Shown here: piece after piece, positions 23,293-34,700 of the stretch
How the letters are laid out: the number at the start of each line of letters is the position of its first letter
Numbering within the stretch: the first letter of the stretch is position 1
DNA from: Parachlorella kessleri
Lineage: Eukaryota > Chlorophyta > Trebouxiophyceae > Chlorellales > Chlorellaceae
NCBI GenBank assembly: GCA_001598975.1
Contig: BBXU01001421.1
Location: 1-42,518 of the forward strand
Direction: 5' to 3'
DNA length: 42,518 bases
Translations under genes and position numbers: made by a program
The notes under the pieces: model-generated
The model's database searches: none
Told to the model about the DNA's origin: nothing
The model's input: only the letters and a program-made list of their open reading frames with translations

Positions 23293-23777
23293 CGAATAGC
23301 AGCCTGCCAAGAAGCGTGGGAGGGATAATCCGGCTAGATGAAAACAATGCGCATCGCAACTCGCACGATGGCGTGGATTTAGGCAAGTGAAGGTTAGGAT
23401 CAGGCGCCCGCCTGCTGTGCTGCTGCGAAGGCTGGGTGCGAGCATCCTAGGCCGTGGTGTTCTGCTTCCTGTTGCTACCCTTCTTTGTGCTGCACTGTTT
23501 CAGGTCAACTGCGCTCCCTGCTTCGGAGCACAGCGACATCCCTTGCATGGTGCAGCTTACTCTGGGTTGTATGGTTGCGTAGTCTAGAGTTGGAGTTGTT
23601 TTTCAATAGTAACAGTTGTTCAACAGCTGCCAGCCAGTGCAGTATATAGACTGAGTGGGAGAAACTTCGCCGGCCAGGCTGTAATTCAGCAAGTTCTTAC
23701 CCAGCCACGGAGCCTTGGCAGCACAGAAAGGCTTGGTAAACGGTAGCAGCCGCCAAAGGAGGGCTGGCCTCCAGGCC
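23293..23777. other. divergent promoter region between SAMC and PP2C genes
   Basis: The 485 bases between two divergent start codons. A TATATAG box at 23643-23649 faces the PP2C gene. The open frame at 23387-23587 has a hydrophobic stretch but no splice or homology support and is not called. Confidence 0.45.
23643..23649 (+). promoter_or_regulatory. TATA box for the PP2C gene
   Basis: TATATAG lies 129 bases upstream of the PP2C start codon, consistent with a TATA box and a 5' UTR of about 100 bases. No in-frame ATG occurs between the box-proximal in-frame stop and ATG 23778. Confidence 0.5.
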
Positions 23778-26700
23778 ATGGTGCTAATAGGCAGCTGCTC
23801 GCTGCCTGGCACGCGCTATGGCAGCCTCAATCAAGACTTTGTGGTAAGGCTGCTGGCGCAACCATGCTGACTTGTATAGCATCAAGCAATGAGGAGAGGT
23901 GTTGTCGCTCACAATAGGGTGCTCATAGCGTGTGTTTTAAACAAATCGCAGGCCGTGGAGGAAATGCATGCCTCTAAGGACCTTAAAAAGAACCACTGGA
24001 CACAGCTGCATGTCGTCGTCATGTGTGACGGTGAGTGCTCATGTTCCCTTCATGGATCCAGTCATACATAGTGGGTGCAGAAGACACACATGCTTCACAG
24101 CGGGACTGCAGACAGAGCCAAAGCAGGTGTGTTATGCACTTGCCTGCCTCGCACTGATAACCTACAACTTCCCAAGCCCTGTCCTAGCTGGGCGGGCACC
24201 ACCGACCTAACCCCAACCCACGGCAGGGGGCCATGAGAGCTTGCCGCCCTGCTGCCGCGCAGGGCACGGCATGCTGGGGGAGATAGCCGCAGAGGAGGCG
24301 TCTCGGGCCATCCTTGACCACCTGCGGCAAAGCGTGCTCAGGCGGCGGCAGCTGGGGGAGCTTTCGCTTGCAGAAGTCACCCAGCTGATGGAGGAGGCCT
24401 TCTTGGCGGGGCACCAAAGGGTGCTGCGGCTGTATGAAGCGGCGCCAGCCACCTATGACTTCCCCAAGGGCAGCAAGTGAGCAAGTGGGGCAGGGCAGGG
24501 AGTGTGATGTTGCTAGAGAGGGTGCTTGGGGAGAAAGCCCCGGAAGCTGGTGAAGCGCGTTGGCCCTTGATGGGTGGGGAGAGCGGCACCCTGCCTTTGG
24601 GACCTAGGCAGTGGTCGCCTTTGAGCAGCCTTGTGGTGTTTGCAGGTTGCTGGTGGGGAAGGACGTAGGCAGGGCAGGCGCGGCGTTGCAAGAAGGAATG
24701 GTTAAATGACACTCCCTGCCATGCAATCTTGAATTGCGTGTCCGACTTACACAGTGTCTGCCACCCTGACCACACTCCCTGGTGAGGTGCAACACCAGTA
24801 GTGTGACTGTGCTTCTTGTGTACCTGCTTGGCCTATCAGGTCGGAGCAGACCTACAGCTTGCGGACCCACCCCAACCGCGAGGCAGTCTACATGAATGCC
24901 CTGCTGGGGAATCGGATCCTGGAATTTGGCACCACTGCCACGGTGGCCTGCGTGCAAGGCACCGCGATAGCTGTTGCAAATGCGGGCGACACGAGAGTTG
25001 TCCTGGGCAGGTGGGCAGACGTAGGGGTTTGCCTTGCGTGCATGGGACATGGGGAGTTTCCTAGGGCAAACCTCGCCGCATGCCATTCACAGGCATAGAA
25101 CAGCTGCCAGCCTCAGGGTTTTATTAATAGATTGATATTGTTAGTTACAATTGTTTATTATTTATTATTATTGTTTGTTATTATTATGATTTTGATTATT
25201 ATGGTTTTCAATCTTTTTCTTCAGAGGCATGTGGATGGCAGGTCCCACAGCAGAGCCCACCTTGTGGCATTGGCGCCGTTGTTGTCAACAGCACGCTGAA
25301 AACTTTTAGTTGGGGCACTGCTATAGATGTTGCCCATGTACCGCCAGCGCAGGGATGTAGCCGGTGAGTACTCTGGGGACGACCTCACGTTGCGGCACTG
25401 GGGATTTGAGGCCTCGGAGGCCAAGCGGCTGAAGGACAGCTTGGGGGATGTGGTCAGCATTGCGGCAGAAGACGGGTACCTTACGGTAGAAGAGGGCAGG
25501 CTGCGGGTGAGTGAGGCCGCTCCGTGGCAAGGGCTATGGGCATGTGCCACACCGGTGTTCAGTTTCTCCTGGTAGTGTGCTAGACAACAGTGGCACCGGA
25601 CCCCGACCCGGGCTGCGGGTTGTGGTCTGAGACCGCGCATGTGTTCCTGGATGGCGTAGCCCAGAGGCGAGCCAGGGTTTGTCTGTGTTTGCGTAGTGAT
25701 CATGCTGTTGAGCGGTGGCTGGTGTGCCAGGTTCTCGTGCAGGGGTGCAACTTGACCTGCACAGTCACTTAGCAGTATCCTGCCGACCCGTCCTAGGGAG
25801 GCTGCTGTGGTCTAGGCCTCACTGGCTGCCCCGCCTCAGGGGATATCAGTACCGCCGCTTGCCCTCAATGTGCCGCCGTGTGCCGTGCATGTGTGTGTGC
25901 AGGGCTTCCAGCTAGCCATGACACGCGCGCTGGGCCACAAGCTGCTGGGGGACTACGGCGTCATACCCAACCCCTTTGTGCAGGTTCACAGCCTGCAGCA
26001 GGAGGATGTGTGCTTGATAGTAGCCACGGATGGCATCTGGGAGGTGCGCCTGGGGTTCTTGGGTGGTGTTGGGATGTGCTTTTGGGGCGGGTTGGGTGGG
26101 GGGGGGCTGGCTGGGGCTCGCGGGCGCTTATAAAGCAGGGCTTTTGTCTTGGCTGCTGACTGAAGGTTTGGGAGCCCTGGATGTTTAGCTTTTGGATGGG
26201 TTTTATGTACATGGCGCCCAGGGAGTGCATATAGTGACAGGCTCATGGTGAGCTGTGAGGCATGGAGAGTTCTGCTAACTGGAACTGATTTTGGCGGTCG
26301 AGGGCGGTTACTCGGCCTCTCACTTCCACTGCTGATGGGGCGCCAAGGCCTGACATGCAAGAGGCTGTCCTCATAGTGTGGGGTACCTGGCGGTTGCAAG
26401 CAGTAGGCAGAATGAGGGTGGGGGACAGTGTGTCTGGTCTGTACTCTGGCAGTGGCTGGCTGCAGCCCAGAGCCTGCCTGGTTCAGAGGAGTTGTCACGC
26501 CCTTTGTTGCCCACTGCCTCACTGCCCTGCTGACCCGCCCTGCTGTGCCTGCTTTGCCGTCAGCAGGTCATGAACGCTGGGGAGGCCGTGAGGTCTGTGT
26601 GTGACGCGATAGCAGAGGGGCGCACAGTAGAGGTGAGTCCCCGCCTGACCACAGGCATGGCCCCCTGCCCCTGCCTAACCTCTTTGAACGTCTTCACTGT

Positions 26701-27080
26701 GTTTCCGGGGACGCCCCTGGGCGCCACCCTATGGAGCCAGCGCAAGGCAACTGCAGAACTAGCCCTTGGGCATGATGCAATTGTCCTGAAGTGTCGGAAA
26801 ACCGCGTGAGGGATGCGGCGTCCCTGGTGTCCTTCCTTGCTGAATATCTCAAGAAAGAAAGTGTGAACATGCACACGCAGAAGCCTACGTCATGCCTAGC
26901 AAGCCCTGGGTGCGCTGTGCATGAGCGGTGGGCGCCAATGGTGTCTCCCTTCTCCCCCGCGCTCTGCAGGACGCAGCATACGAGCTGTGTTCAGATGCCG
27001 TGCGCATGGCCGTCAACTTCCAGCGAGGGGGTGAGGCAGACAACACAACCGCAGCAGTCTTCATCTTTGATGAGCTATAG
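23778..27080 (+). CDS. PP2C-type protein phosphatase
   Basis: A Mg/Mn-dependent serine/threonine phosphatase of 333 residues, little more than the catalytic domain. Eight exons in consistent phase: 23778-23843, 23952-24030, 24263-24476, 24840-25010, 25353-25506, 25903-26043, 26567-26632, 26970-27080 (stop TAG). PP2C motifs in order: SLNQDFV near residue 17 (the NQD form of the first metal site), VMCDGHGMLGE near 45 (metal-binding DGHG, split by an intron), FGTTATVACV and AVANAGDTRVVLG near 150-170, GFQLAMTRALGHK near 229, IVATDGIWE near 267-275 (metal-binding DG) and GEADNTTAAVFIF at the end (metal-binding DN). The usual LTxDHKP loop is replaced by LTLRHWGFE, so substrate handling may differ. 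ATG 23778 has a good context and follows an in-frame stop. There is no targeting peptide, suggesting cytosol or nucleus. It resembles the plant NQD-type PP2C subgroup. Confidence 0.92.
25103..25222. repeat. AT-rich (TTATTA)n-like intron tract
   Basis: A tract of about 110 bases made almost wholly of TTATTA, TTGTTA and TTATTG units, ending in a TTTTTCTTCAG sequence, inside the fourth intron of the PP2C gene. It stands out sharply from the GC-rich surroundings. Confidence 0.8.
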
Positions 27081-28380
27081 TATAGCTCCTGAGAAGAAGC
27101 AGGCAGCCAGGGGAGGTTACCATTCTTAGCGGCGGCAGCATGGGAATTGTAGCAGAATTGCGGCTGGATGGGACATGCGGTGGTTGGTTGCAGGTCGCCT
27201 ATGTGTATTTAGCTATCTATATGATGTTTGGAACAGCTGTTTGTGCAGCAGCCTTGGGCCGTTTCTTCTATAGCTAGTCTGCTCTGCCCTGCAAGCTGCA
27301 TGGCGACAGAGACCTGAGAGAGGGGGGAAGAGAACGTATTCTATTACTTGTGCCGCTGCCGGGTCTTCCAACTTGACACTCACTGTGGCTCTGTGGAATT
27401 GAACTGCATACAACATGGCAGCCTTCCATTCCTCTCGTGTGCTTGTTGCACACAGACTTGTCTGTTCCATCTGAACAAACTAAACTCTCATCAATTGCGT
27501 TGCAAACCCACTGATGTCGCACACAGCATGGCAAGCACACCTAGCAGGGCAACAAACAGGAGACATTACTGGCTTCGGCACAGCACAAGCATTTCTTCCA
27601 TGCTGCCTTTGACATGACCAGGTTACATACAGCAAATCGCACAAAGTGTCACCATCAACAGAAACATGACTTCAAGGCATGTAGCATAGCAAGCGAGACA
27701 AGCTCGCCCTTGCACCGGCAAAGCCGCAGAACAACAAGCTGAAGAAGCGCAAGCGCATAAGACGAAAAAGTGCAGGACAGATGACAGATGAAGGCAGGCC
27801 ACTGCTCTGGCTCAATGCAAGTACCCAGGGATTCCAAAGCTGAGGCTCTGTAACCAGAAGGCTGTGAACTCTGATGGGACAAGGCAGTTTCTCCAAGAGC
27901 GCAGCAAAACACACCTCCACGGACGGTTACCCAATGAAAACTCAGTGTCCACACTCCTCGCTCCCTCGCAGTGCTGTGCCCTCGCTCAATGAAATGGTCA
28001 CATACAGGAAGCAAATCTCACAACAGTGGCAGGCGGACACGCAAACAGTGGAGCACAGTGTGAGGTGCAGGAACGCAAGTGCTAACTTACGGCCACACTA
28101 CCCTTACCGGGCCTCAATAAACTCGTCCAGGTACAACACTTACGTCGGAGGTGCACTGCCTTTGCAGCCGTGGAGTACAGGGACGACAAGCTAAAGCTCC
28201 GAACAGCGTGGTACAGAGGGCCACACAGGTAAGGAGTCATTGAAGGTGAGCCTTACAACAGAACCGTGACTTCTCACCACCAGGTGACCCATGGGATTCA
28301 CAAACAGGGATATACACAACCAGCATTACAAACAACGTTACAGTGGCACACAAGTCTCCCCGCAGGCTTTGGCTTGCCCC
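27081..28380. other. convergent 3' flanks, no gene recognised
   Basis: This is 1.3 kb between the PP2C stop (plus) and the stop of the small acidic protein (minus). Three TTACA motifs (minus-strand TGTAA) at about 28254, 28325 and 28336 could serve the acidic gene. Open frames at 27655-28014 and elsewhere show no recognisable protein. No clear plus-strand TGTAA follows the PP2C stop. Confidence 0.4.
28254..28258 (-). terminator. TGTAA polyadenylation-type signal of the small acidic gene
   Basis: Minus-strand TGTAA 123 bases after the stop of the gene at 28381-28932. Two more copies lie nearer the stop (about 28325 and 28336). Confidence 0.35.
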
Positions 28381-28932
28381 TCAGTTGCTCGGACCGTCCA
28401 GCACACCTTGCAGGTCCTCGAAATCGAAGGAGGCCAACTCAAAGCTCTCCATGCTGCAGCACTGCGCATACCCCAGGTAGTTGGGAGAGAGCAGGTTGCT
28501 GAACTGCAGGTGGCGGTCGTCAGCGGGGTCAGACCAGTCGGCCACAGAGTACTCCTCGGGCTCAATATCCGACAGGTAGATCCCGGCTGGCTCCTGCTGC
28601 TCCATGCTGTACGGGTGTGGGGCCGCCTGGTAGTGCCAGGCAGCACCGGCGGCCACCGAAGCCCTCCTCGAGGCTGCAACAAGCACTAGAGGCGTCTTGG
28701 GGATGCTTGCTTTATAAACTGATCTCAGCACAGGTGTCGGTGAGTAGCGGCGCTGACGTTCATTTATTGTTCTCGATAAAATTAGTCCACAGCCCGCCCT
28801 TGATCGCAACCACTTGACTAGACATGCGTCACTGGGTGTTTCCTTGCCTGGGACCAGCTTGGGGACCGTCCGGAACCCAACCACGGCCTTGACTGTGCCC
28901 GTCTTGACGAGGAAAGGCGAAGCAACCATCAT
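28381..28932 (-). CDS. small acidic protein of unknown function, possibly plastid-targeted
   Basis: I do not recognise this protein. The model has two exons: 28848-28932 (ATG at the high end) and 28381-28673 (stop TGA 28381-28383), 125 residues. The N-terminus (MMVASPFLVKTGTVKAVV, then basic SRRASVAAGAA) has the composition of a chloroplast transit peptide; the rest is acidic and aromatic (YLSDIEPEEY, ADWSDPADD, SFELASFDFEDLQ), with no repeats or membrane segments. The intron would use a GC donor (CAG|GCAAGG) with a GCAG acceptor, in phase 1 on both sides; no GT donor gives a matching phase. Reading through without splicing also stays open, giving about 183 residues, so both forms are possible. 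It is divergent from the SnoaL-like gene A with 537 bases between starts. Confidence 0.5.
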   Translation of the reverse strand: MMVASPFLVKTGTVKAVVGFRTVPKLVPGKETPSDACLVKWLRSRAGCGLILSRTINERQRRYSPTPVLRSVYKASIPKTPLVLVAASRRASVAAGAAWHYQAAPHPYSMEQQEPAGIYLSDIEPEEYSVADWSDPADDRHLQFSNLLSPNYLGYAQCCSMESFELASFDFEDLQGVLDGPSN

Positions 28933-29469
28933 GCGAGCTTGCGGAGGTTTCGGAATAGGTGGAGGGTGGTAGCTTCGCCTTGCGAGGCAGGTCTGGGCAG
29001 CAGGAATACTTGCAATGAAGAGCAAGAATTGAAGGTAGGGGTTCCGTGTGCAGATTGTTGGTCTTGGGTGCTGCAGCATGCTGCCGTTGGTAACAGCCAC
29101 CTCAGCGCCACGAGTCAGAAGGTGAAGTCCTTCCCTGCCTCTTGCCATGGCGGCTGCTGAGGTTTCATATGCCAATAAACCTACATATACGATATGTGGC
29201 CATAACGTGCTTGTTTGGAGGCAAGAGGCAGATGGCGTCAGTGCCACAGTGAAGCACACACATGCACTCTGCACCGCACTATATTGCTCCCTAAGCTCAT
29301 CCACAGCTTGTTTGCAAGTCCTCACCCATCGTGACTTGCTCAGGCGCTAGCACCCTGCTCAGGTTCCCGCCAGTTGCAGGAGGGGGGCACTGCCAGTTTG
29401 AACCCAACATCCCACCCAGGGCCGTTTCGAAGAAGCTTTTAGCACCCTTCAAGACAACTGTAAGCAAGC
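28933..29469. other. divergent intergenic region
   Basis: The shared upstream region of the small acidic gene (minus) and SnoaL-like gene A (plus). The minus-strand reading frame of the acidic gene stays open upstream to 29325, but that part has no targeting or domain features. No convincing TATA box was found. Confidence 0.4.
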
Positions 29470-31289
29470 ATGGAGTTCCGTGGACTGCTTGCATCGGGTC
29501 TTGCATCTCGCTCGCCTGTCACACTTCGTGGCGCACGGCGGCCCCTGCCGAACCCTACAAGATTGGCACCTCCAAGGCGACGATCACTGTGTCAGGCGGC
29601 TAGAGCGTTTCAGGGGCCGGAAGTAAAGAAGATCGAAGACTGGAGGGTTCAGAAGGTGGGCCACACTTGGCATGCCGCTGGCACTTGGATCTCATGAAGC
29701 CCGGCTGGCGTTTGGCCGCATGGATGGTCATGTAGTAGGGGGTGGGCACAAGCTGCTGAGTCAGAGGGGACCTATTGTACGGTTGTAAGGGGAGCTCGAG
29801 ACAATTACTGCTGGCATATTCCCTGCTCAAACGGACGGAGGGACTGTTAAGTACGGCGCCGTGAACTCTTGATGGTTGCAGCTGACGGCTGCTGTGCCTT
29901 GTGCAGATGACGGACATGGTGCACCAGTACTTTGACGAGATGGTGAGGCACGGTCCGCCTGCCGTGGCACGGTGGGCATGCCTAGCCCATCCACTATTCG
30001 GGTGCTTGTGTGTGGGACTACTCAACCGCATGGAAGCTGAGTTGAGCCTGAACAGTTTGGAGGTTCCAATAACCACACAGCCAGTGTATGCCTTGTTTCT
30101 GCAGCTTTCAAAAGGCAAGACAGAGTTGGTGGAGAAGCTCCTGGATGAGGGTGCGGAACACAAAGACATGGTCAGAGACGAGTACAGGCGGGGGTGAGTT
30201 GAGCTGTTGCTAAGCGTTTCCCTTGGCCACGGCTAGGTGGGCTACGGGCTACGGTGACAGTGTGCTCGATGCTGCATATGCAGCGATGTCCTGGTGTTGG
30301 TATTCGATAACAAAGTTGAAAGCTGCAGGCAGTGGTTCCATACTGAACGTGCGCTGTGTGCAGCTACTAAACCCTGCTAATAAGCCGACAATGGGCCATT
30401 GTGGCATTGTGTTCCGTGACATGTTCTTAGCTGTCGTGGTCACAAAGCTTGGGGAGACGTGATTGGGACAATGCTTTGCTGTCCGTCTGCTGATTCAGGC
30501 ACGAGGCAATGGTGACTTACTTGAATGAAGTGCACAAGGTCTACCCCAGCTTCTGGGCCAGGTAAGCTGCGCAGCCTGGGGGTCTGGAAACCACTAAACG
30601 GCAGAGGTGCTGCCAGAGTAGTACATATAGCCCCACCTATCACAGCCTGCCATGCAACCTATGCAAGCGCCTGGAGAACTGGTGGCTCTATCAGGGATAC
30701 GTCCTAGGGTGAAGTTGCGTGTGTGCAGACGCTCACCTGAAAGTAGGGCCCTGGGCCACCCATTCGCACCCATGCTGAAGCTCTGGGGTTGTGGGAGGCC
30801 TGATGAGCAACACAACCGGTGTTGCACAAACTCCTGTAATTTGGTGCAGGGCGGAACAGGTGGGGGTGGCAGACGACTGCACTGTCTTCTGCTCCTTTGA
30901 GGGCCAGGCCACCTCCCGCACCCCCATGTTCACCGGCGTGGACCGCTTCAAGTTCAACAAAGACCTTACCAAGATTGTGGAGGTGGAGAGTGAGTTGCTG
31001 TGCCTGCTGCTTGCTGGCTGACGCTGCTTACTTTTCCAAAGGCCGTGGTACAGTGGTGATGCATGGGGCTTATGACCGTTTAGTAGAGGAAATTTGGTGG
31101 CATATGTACAGAAATCCTTCGAGGAAGACTGCTTATGCGTTCGTCTACGAGTGTGGCTTACATGGCAATTACAAGCCAGCCCATGGATAACACACCATGC
31201 GCCTTGCCCTTGCAGTTTACCGCTCCAACTGGCAAGGAGCCAAGGGCCATGAGGAGCGGAAGAAGCAGAACGCTGCATTGAGGAACTGA
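29470..31289 (+). CDS. SnoaL/NTF2-like domain protein A, chloroplast precursor
   Basis: A 195-residue protein. Six exons in consistent phase: 29470-29655, 29907-29942, 30105-30193, 30499-30561, 30850-30989, 31216-31289 (stop TGA). Residues 1 to about 48 are a strong transit peptide (MEFRGLLASGLASR, PPRRRSLCQAARA). From residue 63 the sequence reads as an NTF2-like cone fold of the SnoaL type: helix MTDMVHQYFDEM, helix LVEKLLDEGAEHKDMV, helix MVTYLNEVHKVYPSFWAR, then strands TVFCSFEGQAT and RFKFNKDLTKIVEVEIYRSNW. Such folds bind small hydrophobic ligands or act as isomerases or cyclases; the ligand here is unknown. The C-terminal tail is basic (HEERKKQNAALRN). A paralogue lies at 38331-39898 on the other strand. 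The family call is inferred from pattern and needs a profile search. Confidence 0.78.
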
Positions 31290-31784
31290 TTTTGCGAGTC
31301 AATGGAGCTGCCCGGGGCAGCGAACGGACCCTGGGTTCGAGGGTACGATGGCCTTGAATACCGTCCTGTGATATGGCGCTTGCTGTGACTGACCAGGAAG
31401 TGGGCGCATTGCATGCAGCCTGGAAGCCGTCCGCCTAACAACTGGCAAGCGAAGTTTTGAGCCATTGACGGGATAATGTAGTGAGCTTGCATCTGCAGTT
31501 TTTACAGTTTTGGGATGGGGGTTTTCCTCTTATCCTCACTTGCGGCATTTGATGGCCTGAAGAGGTTAGATGGGGTCATGCATCCATCAGAGCACTGCTG
31601 CGGACTTCATTTCCGAGGTCTACCTTTGTAGTGTTGCACCTGGCCACAGTAGTGTACATGATAGTGTGTAGTGTCTCCACATTGTGCAGCTACTTCGTTT
31701 AGTAATAGCACTGGTACAGAAATCTCCATGGTCAGACAGGCCGGCTGGGGTAGTCGTGAGACACCTCTGCAGTGCAACGTGCAC
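31290..31784. other. convergent 3' flanks
   Basis: This separates the stop of SnoaL-like gene A (plus) from the stop of the coiled-coil gene (minus). A minus-strand TGTAA (31502-31506) probably belongs to the coiled-coil gene. No gene is supported. Confidence 0.45.
31502..31506 (-). terminator. TGTAA polyadenylation-type signal of the coiled-coil gene
   Basis: Minus-strand TGTAA 279 bases after the stop of the coiled-coil gene. Position is plausible; motif length allows chance occurrence. Confidence 0.35.
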
Positions 31785-34700
31785 TCAGAAAGGCACATCG
31801 TAGCTGTCGCCAAGGCCCCCAAAGAGGTTCAGCAGGCCACTCTGCAGCTTATCTGCATTAAACGCTGGCGGTGCAGCCTTCTTCTGCTTAAGCTTGGCGT
31901 CCGGCTTGGTAGCCCGCTTGCGGCCTCCTGCAAGGAAGTAACAATCGCCTGTTGGGCACAGCTCTGCCCATCACCTCTTGTGCTGACTCAGGCTGACTTC
32001 TCTCAGAGGCCATAACCAGCAACAACATTGTCCCCTATTCATGAACGCGCCAAGGGCCATGCAGGCGTGTGCTCCTCTGCATGAAAAGTTTGGTACATCG
32101 GCATTGAGCCAACCCAGCATGCTTTGCCGCACAGAGTTGGGAAGGCCGACCAAAGCATTAACCTGAGGTTGCCTTGGTCTCCTTGTTGCCCTGCGAGGCA
32201 GTGGCATGCCCAAACATGCCACCCATGCGTCGCCCAGCAGATATGGTGGGCTTGGCCACAGGCGCCTGCATGGCACAGGTAGGGTTTCCGCTGAGTCAAA
32301 GCCTGAGCTGAAACCCAGCCGCTGGGTTGCCTGAATCCATTGAGTAGGCAAGAGTCATTCACGCGAGAGGGTCTTCAGGCCAAACATACTGCACCTTCTT
32401 TGTCTTCTTGTTGCCTTTCATTGAGATGGCTTTGCCAGACCGCTTGCGCCCACGGGCCTGCAGCAACCACCACAACTTCCACAGTTGGCATCGACAAGCT
32501 GGATTGGTTAATGCAGGCTCCCACGGGAAGTGTTTACAGGACATTGATAGCCACTGGAGAGTATACATACCACACAACCATGACCCAACTCCAGTTTGAA
32601 GCTTCTCGCATTACCCCTTAATAGCCTTGGCAAGACACCATACCTGCCTCTCCTCATCGTCATCTGAGCCACCATCCTCCTCGCCTGAGGAGCCTCCATC
32701 GCTGTCAGATGCAGGCTCGGTGACAAGAGGGGCCTGCTGGGGTTGCACCTTGGGGAGCTGCTCTGCCTGCTGCGTTGCCACTGGTTGCCTGCATGCACAC
32801 GGGACAAGTGGGTGCGTAGGAGGACTGTGGGACAAGTGGGTGCAACGGAGGTTATGAACATGAGAAGAGTCAACCAGTGAGCAGCGACCAGAAGGCTGCA
32901 GCGACAATAAACATACAAGCGCTATTGCAAGGTTGCAAACATGCACCACAGCTACCCTTCGGCTGCACACACACATGTAGCTGGTCCGTCTCAATGCTTG
33001 ACAAGTATCATGAGGAATACTAGCACCCACCTGACCACCAGTGCCTGGCTTGGCTTAGGCACATGCTCCTCTTCATCCTGCTCTGCTGTCTCCTCGTCCA
33101 CGTCGGAGTGAGGATCCTCAGCATCCAGCTCCTGGAACTGCACTCGGTGGCGCTTGGCACCACCTTGCGGTTGGGCTTGGTGGTCAGCTGGGGCTGTGGG
33201 TGGCTTGACGGATGCGTTGGCAGCCTGCACACAGGCAAGCATGTGTATGTGGTTGTATGAGGCCATAGCGCGCACCCAATATCGTAAACAAAGCACTGCA
33301 AAACATTGCATTCCACTTTGCTACAAAGGCCGTGAGCAGGCTGCCACCCCTTGCACGTGTTCAGACCTTCCAGCAAGGCGCCAATTTCAGAGTCACAGAC
33401 GTGAGCCTGGGGATTTGTGTAACTTACTATGCTGATGCCAGCCAGCAGGCTGGCCTTCTTCTTCAGCTCCAGCTCCACCGCCTCCAACCTCTCCTTGGCC
33501 CGCAGGAGCGTGTCTTCTTGTGTGGCCAGCTCACTATCCTTCGCCTGCAGCAATGGAGAGGAGGGGGGCATGTGCCTCGCAAAGAGAGAGCAGCATTGGG
33601 GGCATGTACCTCGCAAAGCAAGATATTGCCAGCACAGGTTGCCTTGGGGACCCTAGCCCCCTGGCACCCCAGCCATCCTGAGCCGCTGATTCTCCAAGGC
33701 GGCAACGATGCGCAGGGATAGCCTGTCTTGTAGTGCGAGCCCATCAGAACTTCATGGTATGCTTCGCTGCAAGAGTGTGCAAATACTATGCCAACTACTA
33801 GCCACGGTGTGCTGTGCACACAGATGATAAGGCCAAGTGCCAGGGAAGCAGGGTACTCACATGCAGCAGATCATCCTTCTTGGATGACTCGGCCTCCAGT
33901 GCTGCCAATTTCATCTGGGTCTGCCTCCATTTCTCATTCAGCTCATCCAGGCGCAGCTCAAGGGCCCCCTGCACGTCCAGGACGTGAAGGCAGTTTTCCA
34001 TTATTGACATCTAAGGACCACATCGTCATGTTCACCTGTGGTGCTGCCTTTCATGCTAACACAGCTCTGTTGGGCAGTTTCGAAGTCCTACGGCTTTCTA
34101 CTCACCTTCTCCTTATCAGCTTTTTCCATCCCGGCAGTTGTTGCTGCTCGTAGCTCCTCCACTTGTGCAGCATGAGCCTTCTCCATGGCATCAATCTGTG
34201 CTTCCTTCTGCAGCAGGCACATTGGAGAACACCAGGGCAGCTCAGCAGTCACCATAGGTCATTTGTTAGGCTGAATCAAGGCCAGTTTCCAGGTGTTTGC
34301 AAGCGAGGCCGCACCATGACATGTTGAGCTGCGCCATGTCACTTGCCTCAATAAGCTTGCCACCAGCATTGTAGCGCTCCTGCAGGACTGCAGCGTCTTG
34401 CAGCACCTTGTATGCCTCCACCTCCTGCAGTCAAACACTTTCCGGGTCTGCTTTGGGTGGGCATCTTACTAAGACCTAGCAGATAGACATATAGATCTGC
34501 TAAGCCAGAAGGCTAAGTATGGTCTGCTGTGTTCTTTTGCTGGACTGCACTGCATCCCGGTCTCACCCTTGCGTGCTTGGCCTGCATCGCCTGCATCTTG
34601 GCCAGCAGGTCTTCAGTCATCTTCTTGGCCATATCCAGCTCTGCCTTGTGCTTGGTTCTGATCTCCTCCACCATCTGCGTGTGGCTTGAATCCAGAGAGG

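Noticed and set aside
23387..23587. Small frame with hydrophobic stretch (ILGRGVLLPVATLLCAALF)
   Set aside because: It lies in the SAMC/PP2C divergent promoter, with no splice link to PP2C in phase and no recognisable homology.
31320..31350. ACCCTGGGTTCGAGGGT, a tRNA-like hairpin
   Set aside because: The loop is in the wrong register for a T arm and no cloverleaf forms around it; it lies in 3' flanking DNA of the SnoaL-like gene A.
32359..32394. Reading the coiled-coil protein to a stop after VQYVWPEDPLA
   Set aside because: Splicing at AAGAAG|GTGCAG leads in phase 0 to exons 32163-32265 and 31785-31927, which continue the Lys-rich composition to a natural stop; the extension ignores them.
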